The position numbers and the translations under genes were made by a program. Shown piece after piece: positions 8,750 to 18,015 of a stretch of 64,000 nucleotides of DNA (position 1 is the first letter of the stretch; every line of letters starts with the position of its first letter). The DNA is from Pseudomonadota bacterium (GTDB taxonomy: Bacteria > Myxococcota_A > UBA796 > SXON01), in contig JAUXQH010000001.1 in NCBI GenBank assembly GCA_030685065.1, positions 62,001 to 126,000 of the forward strand, read 5' to 3'. Under the pieces are notes generated by a model, which ran no database searches, was not told where the DNA came from, and was given only the letters and a program-made list of their open reading frames with translations.

Positions 8750-10039
8750 TCAACGGGCTGCAGCCGCCAGCCGGCGCCGGAGAGCGAGGAACAGCACCCC
8801 CACGAGCACGCCGAGCGGCGCTCCCGGAAGCGCCGGCGCGCTGCATCCACAGGCGACGCCCAGATCCTCGCCCAACCCGTCGGGGAGATCGATCCCATCG
8901 GGAATCTCGTCCTCGCAGGTGCCGCCCCCCTCGATCCATCCGACCCCACACACCGGGAAGTCGGCCTCGAGCTCCTGCGCGTATTGGATGTACCGGATCT
9001 GGGACGGGGTCGGGTCGTTGGAGGGGTAGAGGACCAGGTCCTGGTCGGCGGCACCGGCCCCGTAGCGCATGTGGAGGCGCGTGAAGAACGCGTCGGTGCT
9101 GGTTCCCGTGAAGCCCACCTCGAGCAGATCGGCGTCGCTGGGCGGCTCGCCCGAGCAGGGGTCACACCCGCCACCCCCCCAGGCATATTCCCGCACCCAC
9201 GCGGGGCGGTCGTGCGCCGCCATGGCGTCCCCGAATTGGGCGCCGTAGAACTCGCCGAAGTTGGCGTACACATCGTCACGGAACAGGCACTCGTGCTCGA
9301 TCGTCGCCTCGGGGTAGTTGGAGACCCCGACGCTGCCGGCCGCGTAGTCGTTCACGGCGTAGACGATGAGGTCCTGGACACCGGGCGAATTGAGGGTACC
9401 GAGGCGGATTGGAAGCGAGAATACCGCGCTCTCGTAGCCGAACCGGAGCGGGGAGAGGAAGCTCGCGCCCTCGGGCAGCCGATCGAGCGCGACCTTGGCC
9501 GCGAAGAAGAACGCGCCGCCGTCGATGTACTCGCTGAGCAAGGCGGCTGCGGCCTCGTCGACCCCGTAGCCGTTGTCGTCGAGCCAGCTCAACAGCCCCT
9601 CGGACTCGTCCGCGGAGAGCACGACGATGTCGTATTCGCCGGCGGTGAACGAGGCCTCGACCGTCACGGAGTCGTCCGCGGCCTCGCCCCCGCCGTCGCT
9701 GTCCGCGCTGTCGGACATCGGGTACTCGTCTTCCGGGTGCAGCTGCTCGCACGTATAGGAGACCAGCCGCGGGCCCGAGTACGCGTCCAGCCGGCCGAAC
9801 AGCGCCGGATCGACCACCGAAACGTCGTCGGGCCCGAGCACCTCGGGCACCGGGACGAGCAGGGCGAACGCCGTGGCGTCCCCCTCGTAGTTGTTGGCCA
9901 GGGTGAGCGTCGTTCGGGTGCCCTGTCGGCTGATGACGACCTGGCTGACGCTGTTGTAGAGCGAGGCGCCGGCCTGGCCCACGTACGTGCCGCAGAACGC
10001 ATGGGCGGGCCCGGAGAGCGCCAACAGGGACAGGAGCAT
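8750..10039 (-). CDS. DUF2330 secreted protein with MYXO-CTERM-like tail
   Basis: 429 residues. After a signal peptide ending A-H-A, the mature protein opens A-F-C-G-T-Y-V-G-Q-A-G, the hallmark of DUF2330, followed by VPVPEVLGPDDV and SGPRLVSYTCEQL. The C-terminus has a Cys pair (A-C-G-C-S), then a hydrophobic segment and an Arg cluster (LRRR), like the Myxococcota C-terminal sorting signal. A GGAGG six bases before ATG 10039 decides the start; an in-frame TTG at 10060 is weaker. It is the last gene of the TonB receptor/GH92 operon and a paralogue of the gene before it. DUF2330 has no established function. Confidence 0.85.
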   Translation of the reverse strand: MLLSLLALSGPAHAFCGTYVGQAGASLYNSVSQVVISRQGTRTTLTLANNYEGDATAFALLVPVPEVLGPDDVSVVDPALFGRLDAYSGPRLVSYTCEQLHPEDEYPMSDSADSDGGGEAADDSVTVEASFTAGEYDIVVLSADESEGLLSWLDDNGYGVDEAAAALLSEYIDGGAFFFAAKVALDRLPEGASFLSPLRFGYESAVFSLPIRLGTLNSPGVQDLIVYAVNDYAAGSVGVSNYPEATIEHECLFRDDVYANFGEFYGAQFGDAMAAHDRPAWVREYAWGGGGCDPCSGEPPSDADLLEVGFTGTSTDAFFTRLHMRYGAGAADQDLVLYPSNDPTPSQIRYIQYAQELEADFPVCGVGWIEGGGTCEDEIPDGIDLPDGLGEDLGVACGCSAPALPGAPLGVLVGVLFLALRRRLAAAAR

Positions 10040-10088
10040 GGAAGTCCTCCGCGCAGACAATGGCCGCGAAGGAGGTGAGCGACAAGCT

Positions 10089-11363
10089 CTATCGTCGATC
10101 CTGCCGGCGCCGGATCACGAGCGCGGCGGCCGCGGCGGCGAGCGCGGCGAGCGGCACGACAGGGGCGCCACAGCCGGTCCGGGTCACGTCGACGGCCTCC
10201 CCATCGTCGCAAGTACCGGGATCCACCGCCATCCCCTCCCCGCAGATCGGGTACTGGTCCTCGAGGTCGGACTTGTACGTGATGTACCTGATCTGCTCGT
10301 TCGTCGCGATGCCGGACGCGTAGAGCGAGAGGTCCTGGTCGACGTCGTTCGGCCCGTAGCGCAGGTGCAGCCGGGTGAAGTGCATGTCGTACGGGTCGGA
10401 CGTGAACCCGAGCGCGCGGAGCTGGGTCTCGTCGGGCGGATTGCCGCTGCAGGGGTCACACCCGGCCGAGCTCCACGAATACTCGGTGACCCAACCGGGC
10501 CGCGGCTCGGTCGCCTGGGCGTCCGCGAATTGGGAGGTGTAGAACGCGCCGAACCCCTCCCCCTCGTCCGCCCACATGCACTCGTTCTCCACCTCGACTT
10601 CGGGGTAGTTCGAGATGCCGACGGCGCCCTCGGCCGTCGTCGTGATGCCGTAGATGATCACGTCCTGATCGCCGTCCGACGAGATCGTGCCGATCCGAAC
10701 CGGGAGGGAGAACACCTCGCTCTGGTAGGAGAACTGGAGCGGCGAGAGCCCCGCCACCGCGCCGTCCGCCAGCGTGGGGAGCGACACCTTGGCCGCGAAG
10801 AAGTAGCTGCCCGCCGCGATGTATTCGTCGAGGATGGCCTCCCCGCCGGCGGGCAACGCGTATCCGTTCGCGTCGAGCCACTCGTAGAGCCCGGAGGACT
10901 CCTCCGCGGAGAGCACGACGATCTCGTACTCGCCTTCGGTGAAGGCGCTCTCGACCACGACGCTCGCGTCTCCGTCGAGAGCGGAGCCCGAGTCGGACTC
11001 CTCGCCGTCCTTGGCCGCGCCGCCGCACCCGCAGCCGACCCGGCCCTCGTACTCGTCGTCGAAGTCCGCGCACTCGTACGAGACGAGCCGTGGCCCGGAG
11101 TACGCGTCGAGGGTCCCGAACAGGTCTGCGTCGAGGAGCCGCACGTCATCGGGGCCGAGCACCACGGGCACCGGGATGACGATGGCGAATTGGTCGAGCG
11201 GGCCCTCGTAGTCCATCGCGAGCGAGAGCGTTGAGTGGTTGCCCTGACGCACGAGGGCGACCTGGCTGGCGTGATTGTACAGATCGGCGCCGGCCTGCCC
11301 GACGTAGGTGCCACAGAACGCCGATGCCATCGGGATGGCGCTGGTGAGCAGGGAGAGCACCAT
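10089..11363 (-). CDS. DUF2330 secreted protein, paralogue of the next gene in the operon
   Basis: 424 residues. The signal peptide is followed by A-F-C-G-T-Y-V-G-Q-A-G, then VPVPVVLGPDDVRLLDADLF and SGPRLVSYEC. It carries a Cys/Gly insert (V-G-C-G-C-G-G) that its paralogue lacks. Near the C-terminus both share a GCDPCSG loop, then a Cys, a hydrophobic helix and IRRRQDRR. The start codon overlaps the GH92 stop (TGATG), so translation is likely coupled to that gene; a much longer upstream frame runs inside GH92 and is not used. The gap to the second DUF2330 gene is 49 bases. Confidence 0.85.
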   Translation of the reverse strand: MVLSLLTSAIPMASAFCGTYVGQAGADLYNHASQVALVRQGNHSTLSLAMDYEGPLDQFAIVIPVPVVLGPDDVRLLDADLFGTLDAYSGPRLVSYECADFDDEYEGRVGCGCGGAAKDGEESDSGSALDGDASVVVESAFTEGEYEIVVLSAEESSGLYEWLDANGYALPAGGEAILDEYIAAGSYFFAAKVSLPTLADGAVAGLSPLQFSYQSEVFSLPVRIGTISSDGDQDVIIYGITTTAEGAVGISNYPEVEVENECMWADEGEGFGAFYTSQFADAQATEPRPGWVTEYSWSSAGCDPCSGNPPDETQLRALGFTSDPYDMHFTRLHLRYGPNDVDQDLSLYASGIATNEQIRYITYKSDLEDQYPICGEGMAVDPGTCDDGEAVDVTRTGCGAPVVPLAALAAAAAALVIRRRQDRR

Positions 11364-13564
11364 CACTCGACCACCACTTCCAACGTCCCGCCGGCCACGA
11401 GCTCCTGGTGCTGGAACGTGGGGCCGAGCAGCGGGCGGCCGTTCAGCCGCACCTCGACGATGTGATCCCCCTCTCCAATCCGGCGGGAGGTGAACTCCCC
11501 GCCATCGACCTCGAACCGCATCTCCTCGAACAGCGGTGCGCCCACGACGTAGCTGGTCGTGCCCGCGATGGGGTAGAAGCCCATCGCCGCGAAGATGTAC
11601 CAGGCGGAGAGCGTGCCGGCGTCGTCGTTTCCGGCGAGGCCGATCGGATCGTCCGCGTAGTGGTTCTCCGCGATCCAGCGGACCCACTTCCACGTCGCGT
11701 CGCGGTCCCCCCAGAGCGCGAAGAGCCACGCGGCGTGGATGTCGGGCTCGTTGCCGTGCCAGTAGTAGGTCTGCGGGAAGTCGAGCACGCCCTCCTTCTC
11801 CGCCTCGACGAAGAAGGTGTCGAGCTTGGCCAGCGCGGCATCACGGCCTCCCAATACATCGGCCAGGGCGTCCGGCTGGAACCACCCCATCCAGAGGTAT
11901 TGCCACGCGTTGCCCTCGGTGTACTCGTCCCCCCAGGCGATCTCGTTGAAGTCGGCGGCGAAGCTGCCGTCCGACAGGCGGGCATGGAAGAAGCCGACGG
12001 CCGGATCGTATTGGTTGCGCCAGGTGTAGGATCGCCAGGCGAAGTGCGCGGCGGCGTCCGACTCGCCGAGGGACTGGGCCAGCTGCGCGAGGGCGTGATC
12101 GGCCCAGGCGTTCTCCTGGGTCCACGCGACGCTGGAGCCGAACAGATCGGAGGGGTAGTATCCGTAGCGCTCGAGCGTCGCGACGTCGGGGCGGGCGTTG
12201 TAGGGGATCGATCCGACGCCCATGGCCTGATCGCGCAGGCGCGGCCACGCGCTCTCCATGTCCCAATCGGTGACACCCTTGATCCAGGTGTCCGCGAGCA
12301 CGATGTCGGCGGGGGCACCCAACATCGTCTCGCTGTCGCGGTTTGCGACCGGCCACGCCGGGAACGCCCCGCCCTGCTCCGCCATGGCGAGCAGGGAGCG
12401 GGCGAAGTCCCTCGACTTCTCGGGGTAGAGCAGCGTGTAGAGCGGGTGCGCGGTGCGGTACGTGTCCCACAGGGAGAAGTCGTTGTGGTAGGTCCACCCT
12501 TCGGCCTCGTGGACCACGCCGTCGAACCCGGTGTACAGGCCATCGGCGTCGCCGTGCTCCTGGGGCATCTGGAGCGCGTGGTACATCGCGGTGGCGAAGA
12601 TCGCGCGCTCGGTGTCCGACGCGCCCTCGATCTCCACGCGATCGAGCGCCTCTTCCCAGGCATCCCACCCCTTGGCGGCGGTGCCCTCGATCGCGCGCGG
12701 GCCAAGCTCGGCCTCGAGGTTGGCGCGGGCGCCCTCGGCGCTGGTGAGGGAGATCGCCACGCGGATCGACGGGTCGCGCGACACCGGCACGATCCATGCG
12801 CCCAGATCGATGCCGGCGGCGTCCGCGCGGCCCTCCACGCCCTCGTCGTCGGCCCAGGTGCCGAAGGACTCGATGCCCTCGTCGAACACCGCGAAGAACC
12901 AGATCGGGAAGCCCTCGCCGTTGAACGACCCGGAATTGATCATCCGGCCCGCGACCGTGCCGCGCGCGAGATCCACCGTGATCTCCCCGCCGAGGCTCGA
13001 TCCGTACAGGTTGTGCTCGAGATCGATGAGCACGACCGGCTCGGCCTCGGAGGGGTCCCCGGGGTCCTCGCTCGCGTCCGGAAAGCGGTAGTGGTGCTGC
13101 GCCGCGTGGCGCGTGGCCGCCAGCGTGACCTCGATGCCGCTCGGCAGGGTCACCCCGTAGGCGCCGGGCTCGGCCCACTCCGCGTCGTGGGAGAACTCGG
13201 TGCGATAGCCGGCCTCGTCACGCTTGTCGGGATCCCAGCCGAACGTCGGCATGAACAGGATGTTCCCGTAGTCGGGAACGCCGGTGCCGTGCATCCGGAA
13301 GTGGGAGAACCCCTCGATGTGCGTGTCGTCGTAGTAGTAGCCCGAGCAGTGGTAGGCCCCGAGCCCCCCCCACGAGAGCGAGGTGTCGGGCCCCACCTTC
13401 ACCATCCCGAACGGAACGGTGGCCCCCGGGTGCGACGATCCGACCCGGAAGCCGGGGCCGCCCGTCGCGATGAACGGGTCGACCGCCTCCATCAGCGGGG
13501 GGGAGGCGGTCGGCGTATCGTCCGGCGTCGGCGCGCACGCCGCGAGGAACGCCAGGAATCCCAT
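11363..13564 (-). CDS. Glycoside hydrolase family 92 (alpha-mannosidase) lipoprotein
   Basis: About 733 residues. A short signal ends L-A-A-C, so the enzyme is probably lipid-anchored. The N-terminal GH92 signature GATVPFGMVKVGPD is followed by DDTHIEGFSHFRMHGTG, where the His/Glu/Ser shape the mannose and calcium site. The (alpha/alpha)6 domain ends with GNDDAGTLSAWYIFAAMGFY, which holds the catalytic Asp pair of the family. GH92 enzymes are calcium-dependent exo-acting alpha-mannosidases, mostly alpha-1,2 on N-glycans or mannans. It starts 13 bases after the preceding lipoprotein gene and overlaps the next. This is the catalytic member of the operon; linkage specificity cannot be read from the sequence. 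Confidence 0.9.
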   Translation of the reverse strand: MGFLAFLAACAPTPDDTPTASPPLMEAVDPFIATGGPGFRVGSSHPGATVPFGMVKVGPDTSLSWGGLGAYHCSGYYYDDTHIEGFSHFRMHGTGVPDYGNILFMPTFGWDPDKRDEAGYRTEFSHDAEWAEPGAYGVTLPSGIEVTLAATRHAAQHHYRFPDASEDPGDPSEAEPVVLIDLEHNLYGSSLGGEITVDLARGTVAGRMINSGSFNGEGFPIWFFAVFDEGIESFGTWADDEGVEGRADAAGIDLGAWIVPVSRDPSIRVAISLTSAEGARANLEAELGPRAIEGTAAKGWDAWEEALDRVEIEGASDTERAIFATAMYHALQMPQEHGDADGLYTGFDGVVHEAEGWTYHNDFSLWDTYRTAHPLYTLLYPEKSRDFARSLLAMAEQGGAFPAWPVANRDSETMLGAPADIVLADTWIKGVTDWDMESAWPRLRDQAMGVGSIPYNARPDVATLERYGYYPSDLFGSSVAWTQENAWADHALAQLAQSLGESDAAAHFAWRSYTWRNQYDPAVGFFHARLSDGSFAADFNEIAWGDEYTEGNAWQYLWMGWFQPDALADVLGGRDAALAKLDTFFVEAEKEGVLDFPQTYYWHGNEPDIHAAWLFALWGDRDATWKWVRWIAENHYADDPIGLAGNDDAGTLSAWYIFAAMGFYPIAGTTSYVVGAPLFEEMRFEVDGGEFTSRRIGEGDHIVEVRLNGRPLLGPTFQHQELVAGGTLEVVVE

Positions 13565-13577
13565 GCGGGAACCACGC

Positions 13578-15050
13578 CTACGGCGCGACCCACTCCAGCT
13601 CGACGGTGTAGGGCTGTTCATCGGTGCCAAGATACCCCAAGGCGAGCAGGTAGTACGTGACTTCCGGCTCCAGGGTCACCACCGACTCGCACACCTCCGG
13701 ATTCGCGCCGGTGAGGCAGTACGAATCACCGAAGGTGCTGAACAGATCGACGATGCCGTACTCCGGATCGAGGTACCAGATGCCGAAGTCGATGTCGGCC
13801 GCGGCGTCGGGCCACGCCGCGAGCATGCGCACGTACATCGACTCGGGCACGGTGAACGCGAAGGCGTCGGAGTCGTTCGTGCCGTTCCAACCGCTCGTTG
13901 CCGGGTCGAGCACGGAGCTGCCGCTGACGATGTCCACGTAGCCGAGGCCCGAGAGCATCCCGAGCTCCTGGGCGACCAGGGTGTCCGCGATGAGCGTGTA
14001 GGCGGCCGGGTCGATCTCCGCGAGCGTGGTGTCGGGGAGGGTCTCGGTGGCCTGGATCCCGATCACCTTGGGGAACACGCCGTCGAGCACGAGGGGCTCG
14101 GACACGACGGTGGCCTCGCCCGTGGCGCCCGACTGCACGCTCGCGGTCGTGTAGAGCGCGCCCGCGGACGGGGACGCGTTGAGCGAGGTGAGCGTGCCCG
14201 CGCGCAGGTACACGGTCTCCGGGCCCTCCTCGACCGTGGAGGTCGGCTCGAACAGGTCGCCCGTGTCTTCGTCCGGGGGGGCGGGGATCACCGTGCGCAG
14301 CCAGAGGATGCGGTAGACGCCGGACCAGGTGTAGGTGACCGGATCGTAGACCCACGTGTTGGCGGTGGTGCCTCCCGCGGGGTCCTCGGCGACCTGGGGA
14401 TCCGCGCCCAGGTAAGCGCCGACCAGGATCGTGGTGTCGTCCGGCGCCGAGCCGCTCACGACGAGGCTGTACGGGAGGGGGGTCTCCTCGTCGTCGGTCG
14501 TGGTGCCCGCCACGAGCAGCACGTAGTCGGTGCCGGCGACAACGTCCCAGGTGAGCTGGTAGACGCCGCCGGTGCCGTCGGTGGTGCCGCTGGAGAGCAC
14601 CCCGGCGCCGGTGGTCGCGTCGTAGGTGGCGGGGTCGATGAGCTCGACCACGAGCACGTCGGCGTCGACCGAGGCGCCCGCGGTGTCGGCCGTGTCGGGA
14701 TCCACGCCGCTGCCGGGCACGGTCTCGAACGTGAGATCGAAGGTGAACGTGCCGTCCGCGATGGGCGTGAACGTGTAGTAGTCGGGATCCCCGTAGGTGG
14801 CTTCGAGGCCGGGAACCCAGCTGATCACCTTGCCGTCGACCACGACGGTCCGGTACGTGAGCGACTTGCTCTCATCCGCGCCGATCGGCTGCGCCGTGGC
14901 GACGGAGTTGTTCGTGCGGCCGTCCTCGACGAGGGTCGGCGGGATCGTGAGCGTGCCGGTGAGCACGGTGCGATCGATGCCTTTTTCGTCCGGGAGGCAG
15001 CCCGAGAGGCCGAGGGACGCGAGGGAGAGGAGGAGGAGGGAGGAACGCAT
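13578..15050 (-). CDS. Large lipoprotein, beta-rich, unknown function
   Basis: 490 residues, with a clear lipoprotein signal (LASLGLSGC). The mature part is acidic, rich in Thr, Asp, Val and Gly and probably composed of beta-sandwich modules. Two segments with TYTWSGVYRI and VYQLTWDVVAGTDYVLLVAG, and a C-terminal VTYYLLALGYLG, look like pre-peptidase C-terminal-type repeats. It starts three bases after the TonB receptor stop and ends 13 bases before GH92, so it belongs to the same transcript. By analogy with SusD it could be the surface glycan-binding partner of the receptor, but no SusD sequence signature is visible; this is an inference from position. Confidence 0.75.
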   Translation of the reverse strand: MRSSLLLLSLASLGLSGCLPDEKGIDRTVLTGTLTIPPTLVEDGRTNNSVATAQPIGADESKSLTYRTVVVDGKVISWVPGLEATYGDPDYYTFTPIADGTFTFDLTFETVPGSGVDPDTADTAGASVDADVLVVELIDPATYDATTGAGVLSSGTTDGTGGVYQLTWDVVAGTDYVLLVAGTTTDDEETPLPYSLVVSGSAPDDTTILVGAYLGADPQVAEDPAGGTTANTWVYDPVTYTWSGVYRILWLRTVIPAPPDEDTGDLFEPTSTVEEGPETVYLRAGTLTSLNASPSAGALYTTASVQSGATGEATVVSEPLVLDGVFPKVIGIQATETLPDTTLAEIDPAAYTLIADTLVAQELGMLSGLGYVDIVSGSSVLDPATSGWNGTNDSDAFAFTVPESMYVRMLAAWPDAAADIDFGIWYLDPEYGIVDLFSTFGDSYCLTGANPEVCESVVTLEPEVTYYLLALGYLGTDEQPYTVELEWVAP

Positions 15051-15053
15051 GGC

Positions 15054-17789
15054 TTAGAACTCCCCGCGCAGGCCGAGCTGAAGGTATCGAGGATCCTGGC
15101 GCGTGAGGGGCGTCCCGAAGGCCGGGTTGCCGTCGTCACCGAGGTAGGGCCCCTCCCCGTTCGCGTCATTGTAGGCGGTCTCGACGCCGGTGATGGTGCG
15201 GTCGTCGAACACGTTGAAGACCTCGATCGTCACGTCCCACGTGGTGGGGCCGGCGACCAGGGTGATGCCCGCCTTCAAGTCGAGCTGGGATTCGAGCGGG
15301 AGGCGATACGTGCCGTCCACCGGGCCGCCGAGGTTGCTCCAGCTCTGGTAAAAGGCGTTGTAGTACCGGGGCGAATACGGCGTGCCCGACATCATGTTGA
15401 AGTTCCAGCCGCCGAGCAGGCCGATCTTCACGGTCTCGCTGAGGACGAAGGTGTCCGGCTTGCGTACGGAGCCGGCCAGCTTGAAGTTGTGGGTGCGATC
15501 GTAGGAGAGCAGCCCGGTCTCCACCAACGTCTGCTCGGGAATGTCGCCCGCGCCCGACGCGTACTGGGCGTCGTTGGTGCCGTACGCGCGGCTCCACGTA
15601 TAGCTGCCGAGCACGCCGAAGTTCTCGTCGAACTGCTTGACGATGCTCACCTCCATCGAGGTGTACGACGTGAAGAGCTCGGACGGGGTCCGGATGCGGT
15701 ACACCGACTCGTTCACGCCGTTGCGGTAGCCGATGACATCGGTGCCCTCGGCGTTCCACACCATGTTGACCTCGTCGTCCTCCCAGAACCGGGTGGCGCG
15801 CTCGTAGGTGAAGGTGGCGTCGATCCCGACGCCGCCGCCGACATCGCGGCCGATGCCGACGTCGATCTCGTCGGAGTACGGGTTCTTGAGCCCCTCCGCC
15901 TGGAGGTTGGTCCCCGCGTCCTGCTGCGCGGGCTCCTCCGCCCAGTCGCCGGCCTCGGCGTCCCAGTACGTGAGCGTGTTTCCGTACGCCCGCTTGTGGA
16001 GCAGGTCGGAGATCTGGAGGTAGCCCGTGTCGAAGAAGCGGCCGTAGTACGCGTGCAGGTTGGTGCGGCCGTCATCCGTCAGGTCGAACGCGGCGCCGAC
16101 GCGGGGCGCGAATGTAATGGACGAGTAAGCGGCGGCTCCGCCGGCGAGGTCATCCCCGAGGCGCGAATAGTCCATCCGGACGCCCGGCCGCACGGTGAGC
16201 CGCGGGATCGGGTTCCACACGTCCTGCACGAACGCGCTGATCATCAGGCCGGCCAGGAAGCTCTTCTCGTCCCCGGTGTACTGCGCGAGCGCGGTGTTCT
16301 CGTACCCCGCGATGTCCGACGGCCCGCCCTCGCCGTAGCTCTTGTAGATTAGGCTCCCCTCGCCCGGATACGCGTCGGCGTTGACGAGGTATTCGGCGTT
16401 CAACCCCACCTTGAACGCGTGCTCCCCGAGGAGCTCCCCGTACTGGGTGAAGTTGGTCTGCGCCGAGCCGCGGTAGCGATGAGAGATGTAGCCGTAGGGG
16501 AACGCGCCCCCGTTGAAGCCGTCGGGATCCCAGGCGAGCCAGGCTGTGTCTCCGAGGTTCTCGATGCAGCCCGAGATGTCGGCTTCGCCCTTGCAGGCCA
16601 CCGTGTAGTACGCGATGTCGCTCTGCTGGAAGTACAGCTGGGACTGCAGGATCGACTTCGGGGTCGGCGTGAAGATGTGCCCGAGCGACACCATGTAGCC
16701 GCCCTGCTCCTGGATGGTCTCACCGGCCGGCAGCGTGTAGGGCGCCCCGTAGTAGACCTCGGTGTTCTCGATGTAGGTCGGATCGCTCTGGGCCTGGACC
16801 CAGAGGCGGTGCTTCGACGAGGGCGCCCACGTCAGCTTTCCGAAGAGGTAGCCGGACCGCCACTCGCGCGGCAGCGGATCCTCGGGCCGCTCGAACGCGA
16901 GCGACACCGAATCCCGCTTCAAGTCACCCTGGAGGCTCGCGAAGAACCAGAGCTTGTCCTTGACGATCGGCCCGCCGAGGTTGAGCGCGAGGCTGGTGCC
17001 GAAGTAGTCGTCCGGCTCCTTCTCGTCCGGGAGGAGCTTGTAGATCTGGAGCTGCTTGTTCGTGTAGAGGAACTGCGCGTCCCCGTGGAAGTCGTTGCCG
17101 CCGGACCGCGTCACGATGTTGATCGCGCCGCCGAGCGAGCGGCCGTACTCGGCGTCCATTCCGCCGGTGATGACCTGCACTTCTTCGATCGCGTCGAAGT
17201 TCATGTTCTGGGAGAACGTGCCGGTCATCGGGTCGGTGTTGTTCACGCCGTCGACGTAGAATTGGTTTCCGTCGTCAAAGGCGCCGCGCACGTTGGGGTT
17301 GGCCCCGCCGGTCACGCCGGGCGCGAGCGCCGAGGCGCCCTGGTAGCTGCGGCCCTGGTTGGGGATGTCGCGCAGCGTCTCGCGCGTCAGCACCGCGCCC
17401 GTCTGCACCTTCTGCGTGTCGACGGCGGGCTTCACGTATTCGACCGTGAGCTCCTCACCGGCGGTGGCGAGCTTGAGCACGCCCGTGAACTCCGCGGTGC
17501 CGCCCGAGGAGACGAGCAGGCCGGCCGCGCGGTAGCCGAGGAACCCGCTCTTCACGATGGTGACGCTGTACTCGCCGGGCGGCAGGGCCACGAAGCGGAA
17601 GTAGCCCTCATCGTCGGCCTGCGCGTTCGCGCCGCCCAGGTAGTTGGGGCTCTCGACCGACACCGTGGCGCCGGGGATGGGGAGGCCGTCGGCGTCGACC
17701 ACCTGGCCGCGGATCTGGCCGGTGACCTCGACGGCGTAGGCCGGCCCCGAGGCCAGCAGCGCGAACAGCGTCAACGAAGAGGTGAACAA
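15054..17789 (-). CDS. TonB-dependent receptor with N-terminal carboxypeptidase-regulatory-like domain (Oar type)
   Basis: 911 residues. A signal peptide ending A-Y-A is followed by a CarboxypepD_reg-like fold (residues about 22-110: GQIRGQVVDADGLPIPGATV, then YFRFVALPPGEYSVTIVKSG). Next comes the plug (PNVRGAFDDGNQFYVDGVNN, EEVQVITGGMDAEYGRSLGG) and a long 22-strand-type barrel ending in a terminal Phe, the outer-membrane insertion signal. No obvious TonB box is seen. It is the first gene of an operon with a lipoprotein, GH92 and two DUF2330 genes. Substrate is probably a mannose-containing oligosaccharide, inferred only from that context. Oar-like receptors in myxobacteria also act in protein export, an alternative. 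Confidence 0.9.
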   Translation of the reverse strand: MFTSSLTLFALLASGPAYAVEVTGQIRGQVVDADGLPIPGATVSVESPNYLGGANAQADDEGYFRFVALPPGEYSVTIVKSGFLGYRAAGLLVSSGGTAEFTGVLKLATAGEELTVEYVKPAVDTQKVQTGAVLTRETLRDIPNQGRSYQGASALAPGVTGGANPNVRGAFDDGNQFYVDGVNNTDPMTGTFSQNMNFDAIEEVQVITGGMDAEYGRSLGGAINIVTRSGGNDFHGDAQFLYTNKQLQIYKLLPDEKEPDDYFGTSLALNLGGPIVKDKLWFFASLQGDLKRDSVSLAFERPEDPLPREWRSGYLFGKLTWAPSSKHRLWVQAQSDPTYIENTEVYYGAPYTLPAGETIQEQGGYMVSLGHIFTPTPKSILQSQLYFQQSDIAYYTVACKGEADISGCIENLGDTAWLAWDPDGFNGGAFPYGYISHRYRGSAQTNFTQYGELLGEHAFKVGLNAEYLVNADAYPGEGSLIYKSYGEGGPSDIAGYENTALAQYTGDEKSFLAGLMISAFVQDVWNPIPRLTVRPGVRMDYSRLGDDLAGGAAAYSSITFAPRVGAAFDLTDDGRTNLHAYYGRFFDTGYLQISDLLHKRAYGNTLTYWDAEAGDWAEEPAQQDAGTNLQAEGLKNPYSDEIDVGIGRDVGGGVGIDATFTYERATRFWEDDEVNMVWNAEGTDVIGYRNGVNESVYRIRTPSELFTSYTSMEVSIVKQFDENFGVLGSYTWSRAYGTNDAQYASGAGDIPEQTLVETGLLSYDRTHNFKLAGSVRKPDTFVLSETVKIGLLGGWNFNMMSGTPYSPRYYNAFYQSWSNLGGPVDGTYRLPLESQLDLKAGITLVAGPTTWDVTIEVFNVFDDRTITGVETAYNDANGEGPYLGDDGNPAFGTPLTRQDPRYLQLGLRGEF

Positions 17790-18015
17790 GCGGTGTCTCC
17801 CGTGCGACGGGGCGTGTACCTCAGACGGGGCTGGGCGGTCAAGGGGTGGTCAAGGTGCCGTCATGGCGGTCGAACGCCCGGAGGCAGGGGCCGCCGCGCC
17901 ACCTCGCGGTGATCGTGCCGCACGCCGTCGGCGTCCATCGGGCATGACCGTCGACCTGCGCCCGAGGGGAACCGCGCGCCCACGCGACGCGTGTGTCCGA
18001 CGCAGAGGCCGAAGA
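17790..18015. promoter_or_regulatory. Intergenic region between divergent TonB receptor and plug-like gene
   Basis: 226 bases separate the receptor start on the minus strand from the small plug-like gene on the plus strand. The promoter of the receptor/GH92 operon should be here. I see no convincing -35/-10 pair, riboswitch or operator repeat. Confidence 0.4.

Noticed and set aside
6953..10078. A 1041-codon open frame on the plus strand
   Set aside because: It is antisense to acyl-CoA ligase and DUF2330 genes with clear motifs; composition is that of a complement frame.
13383..16352. A 989-codon open frame on the plus strand
   Set aside because: It is antisense to the TonB receptor and lipoprotein; long open complement frames are expected at this G+C level.
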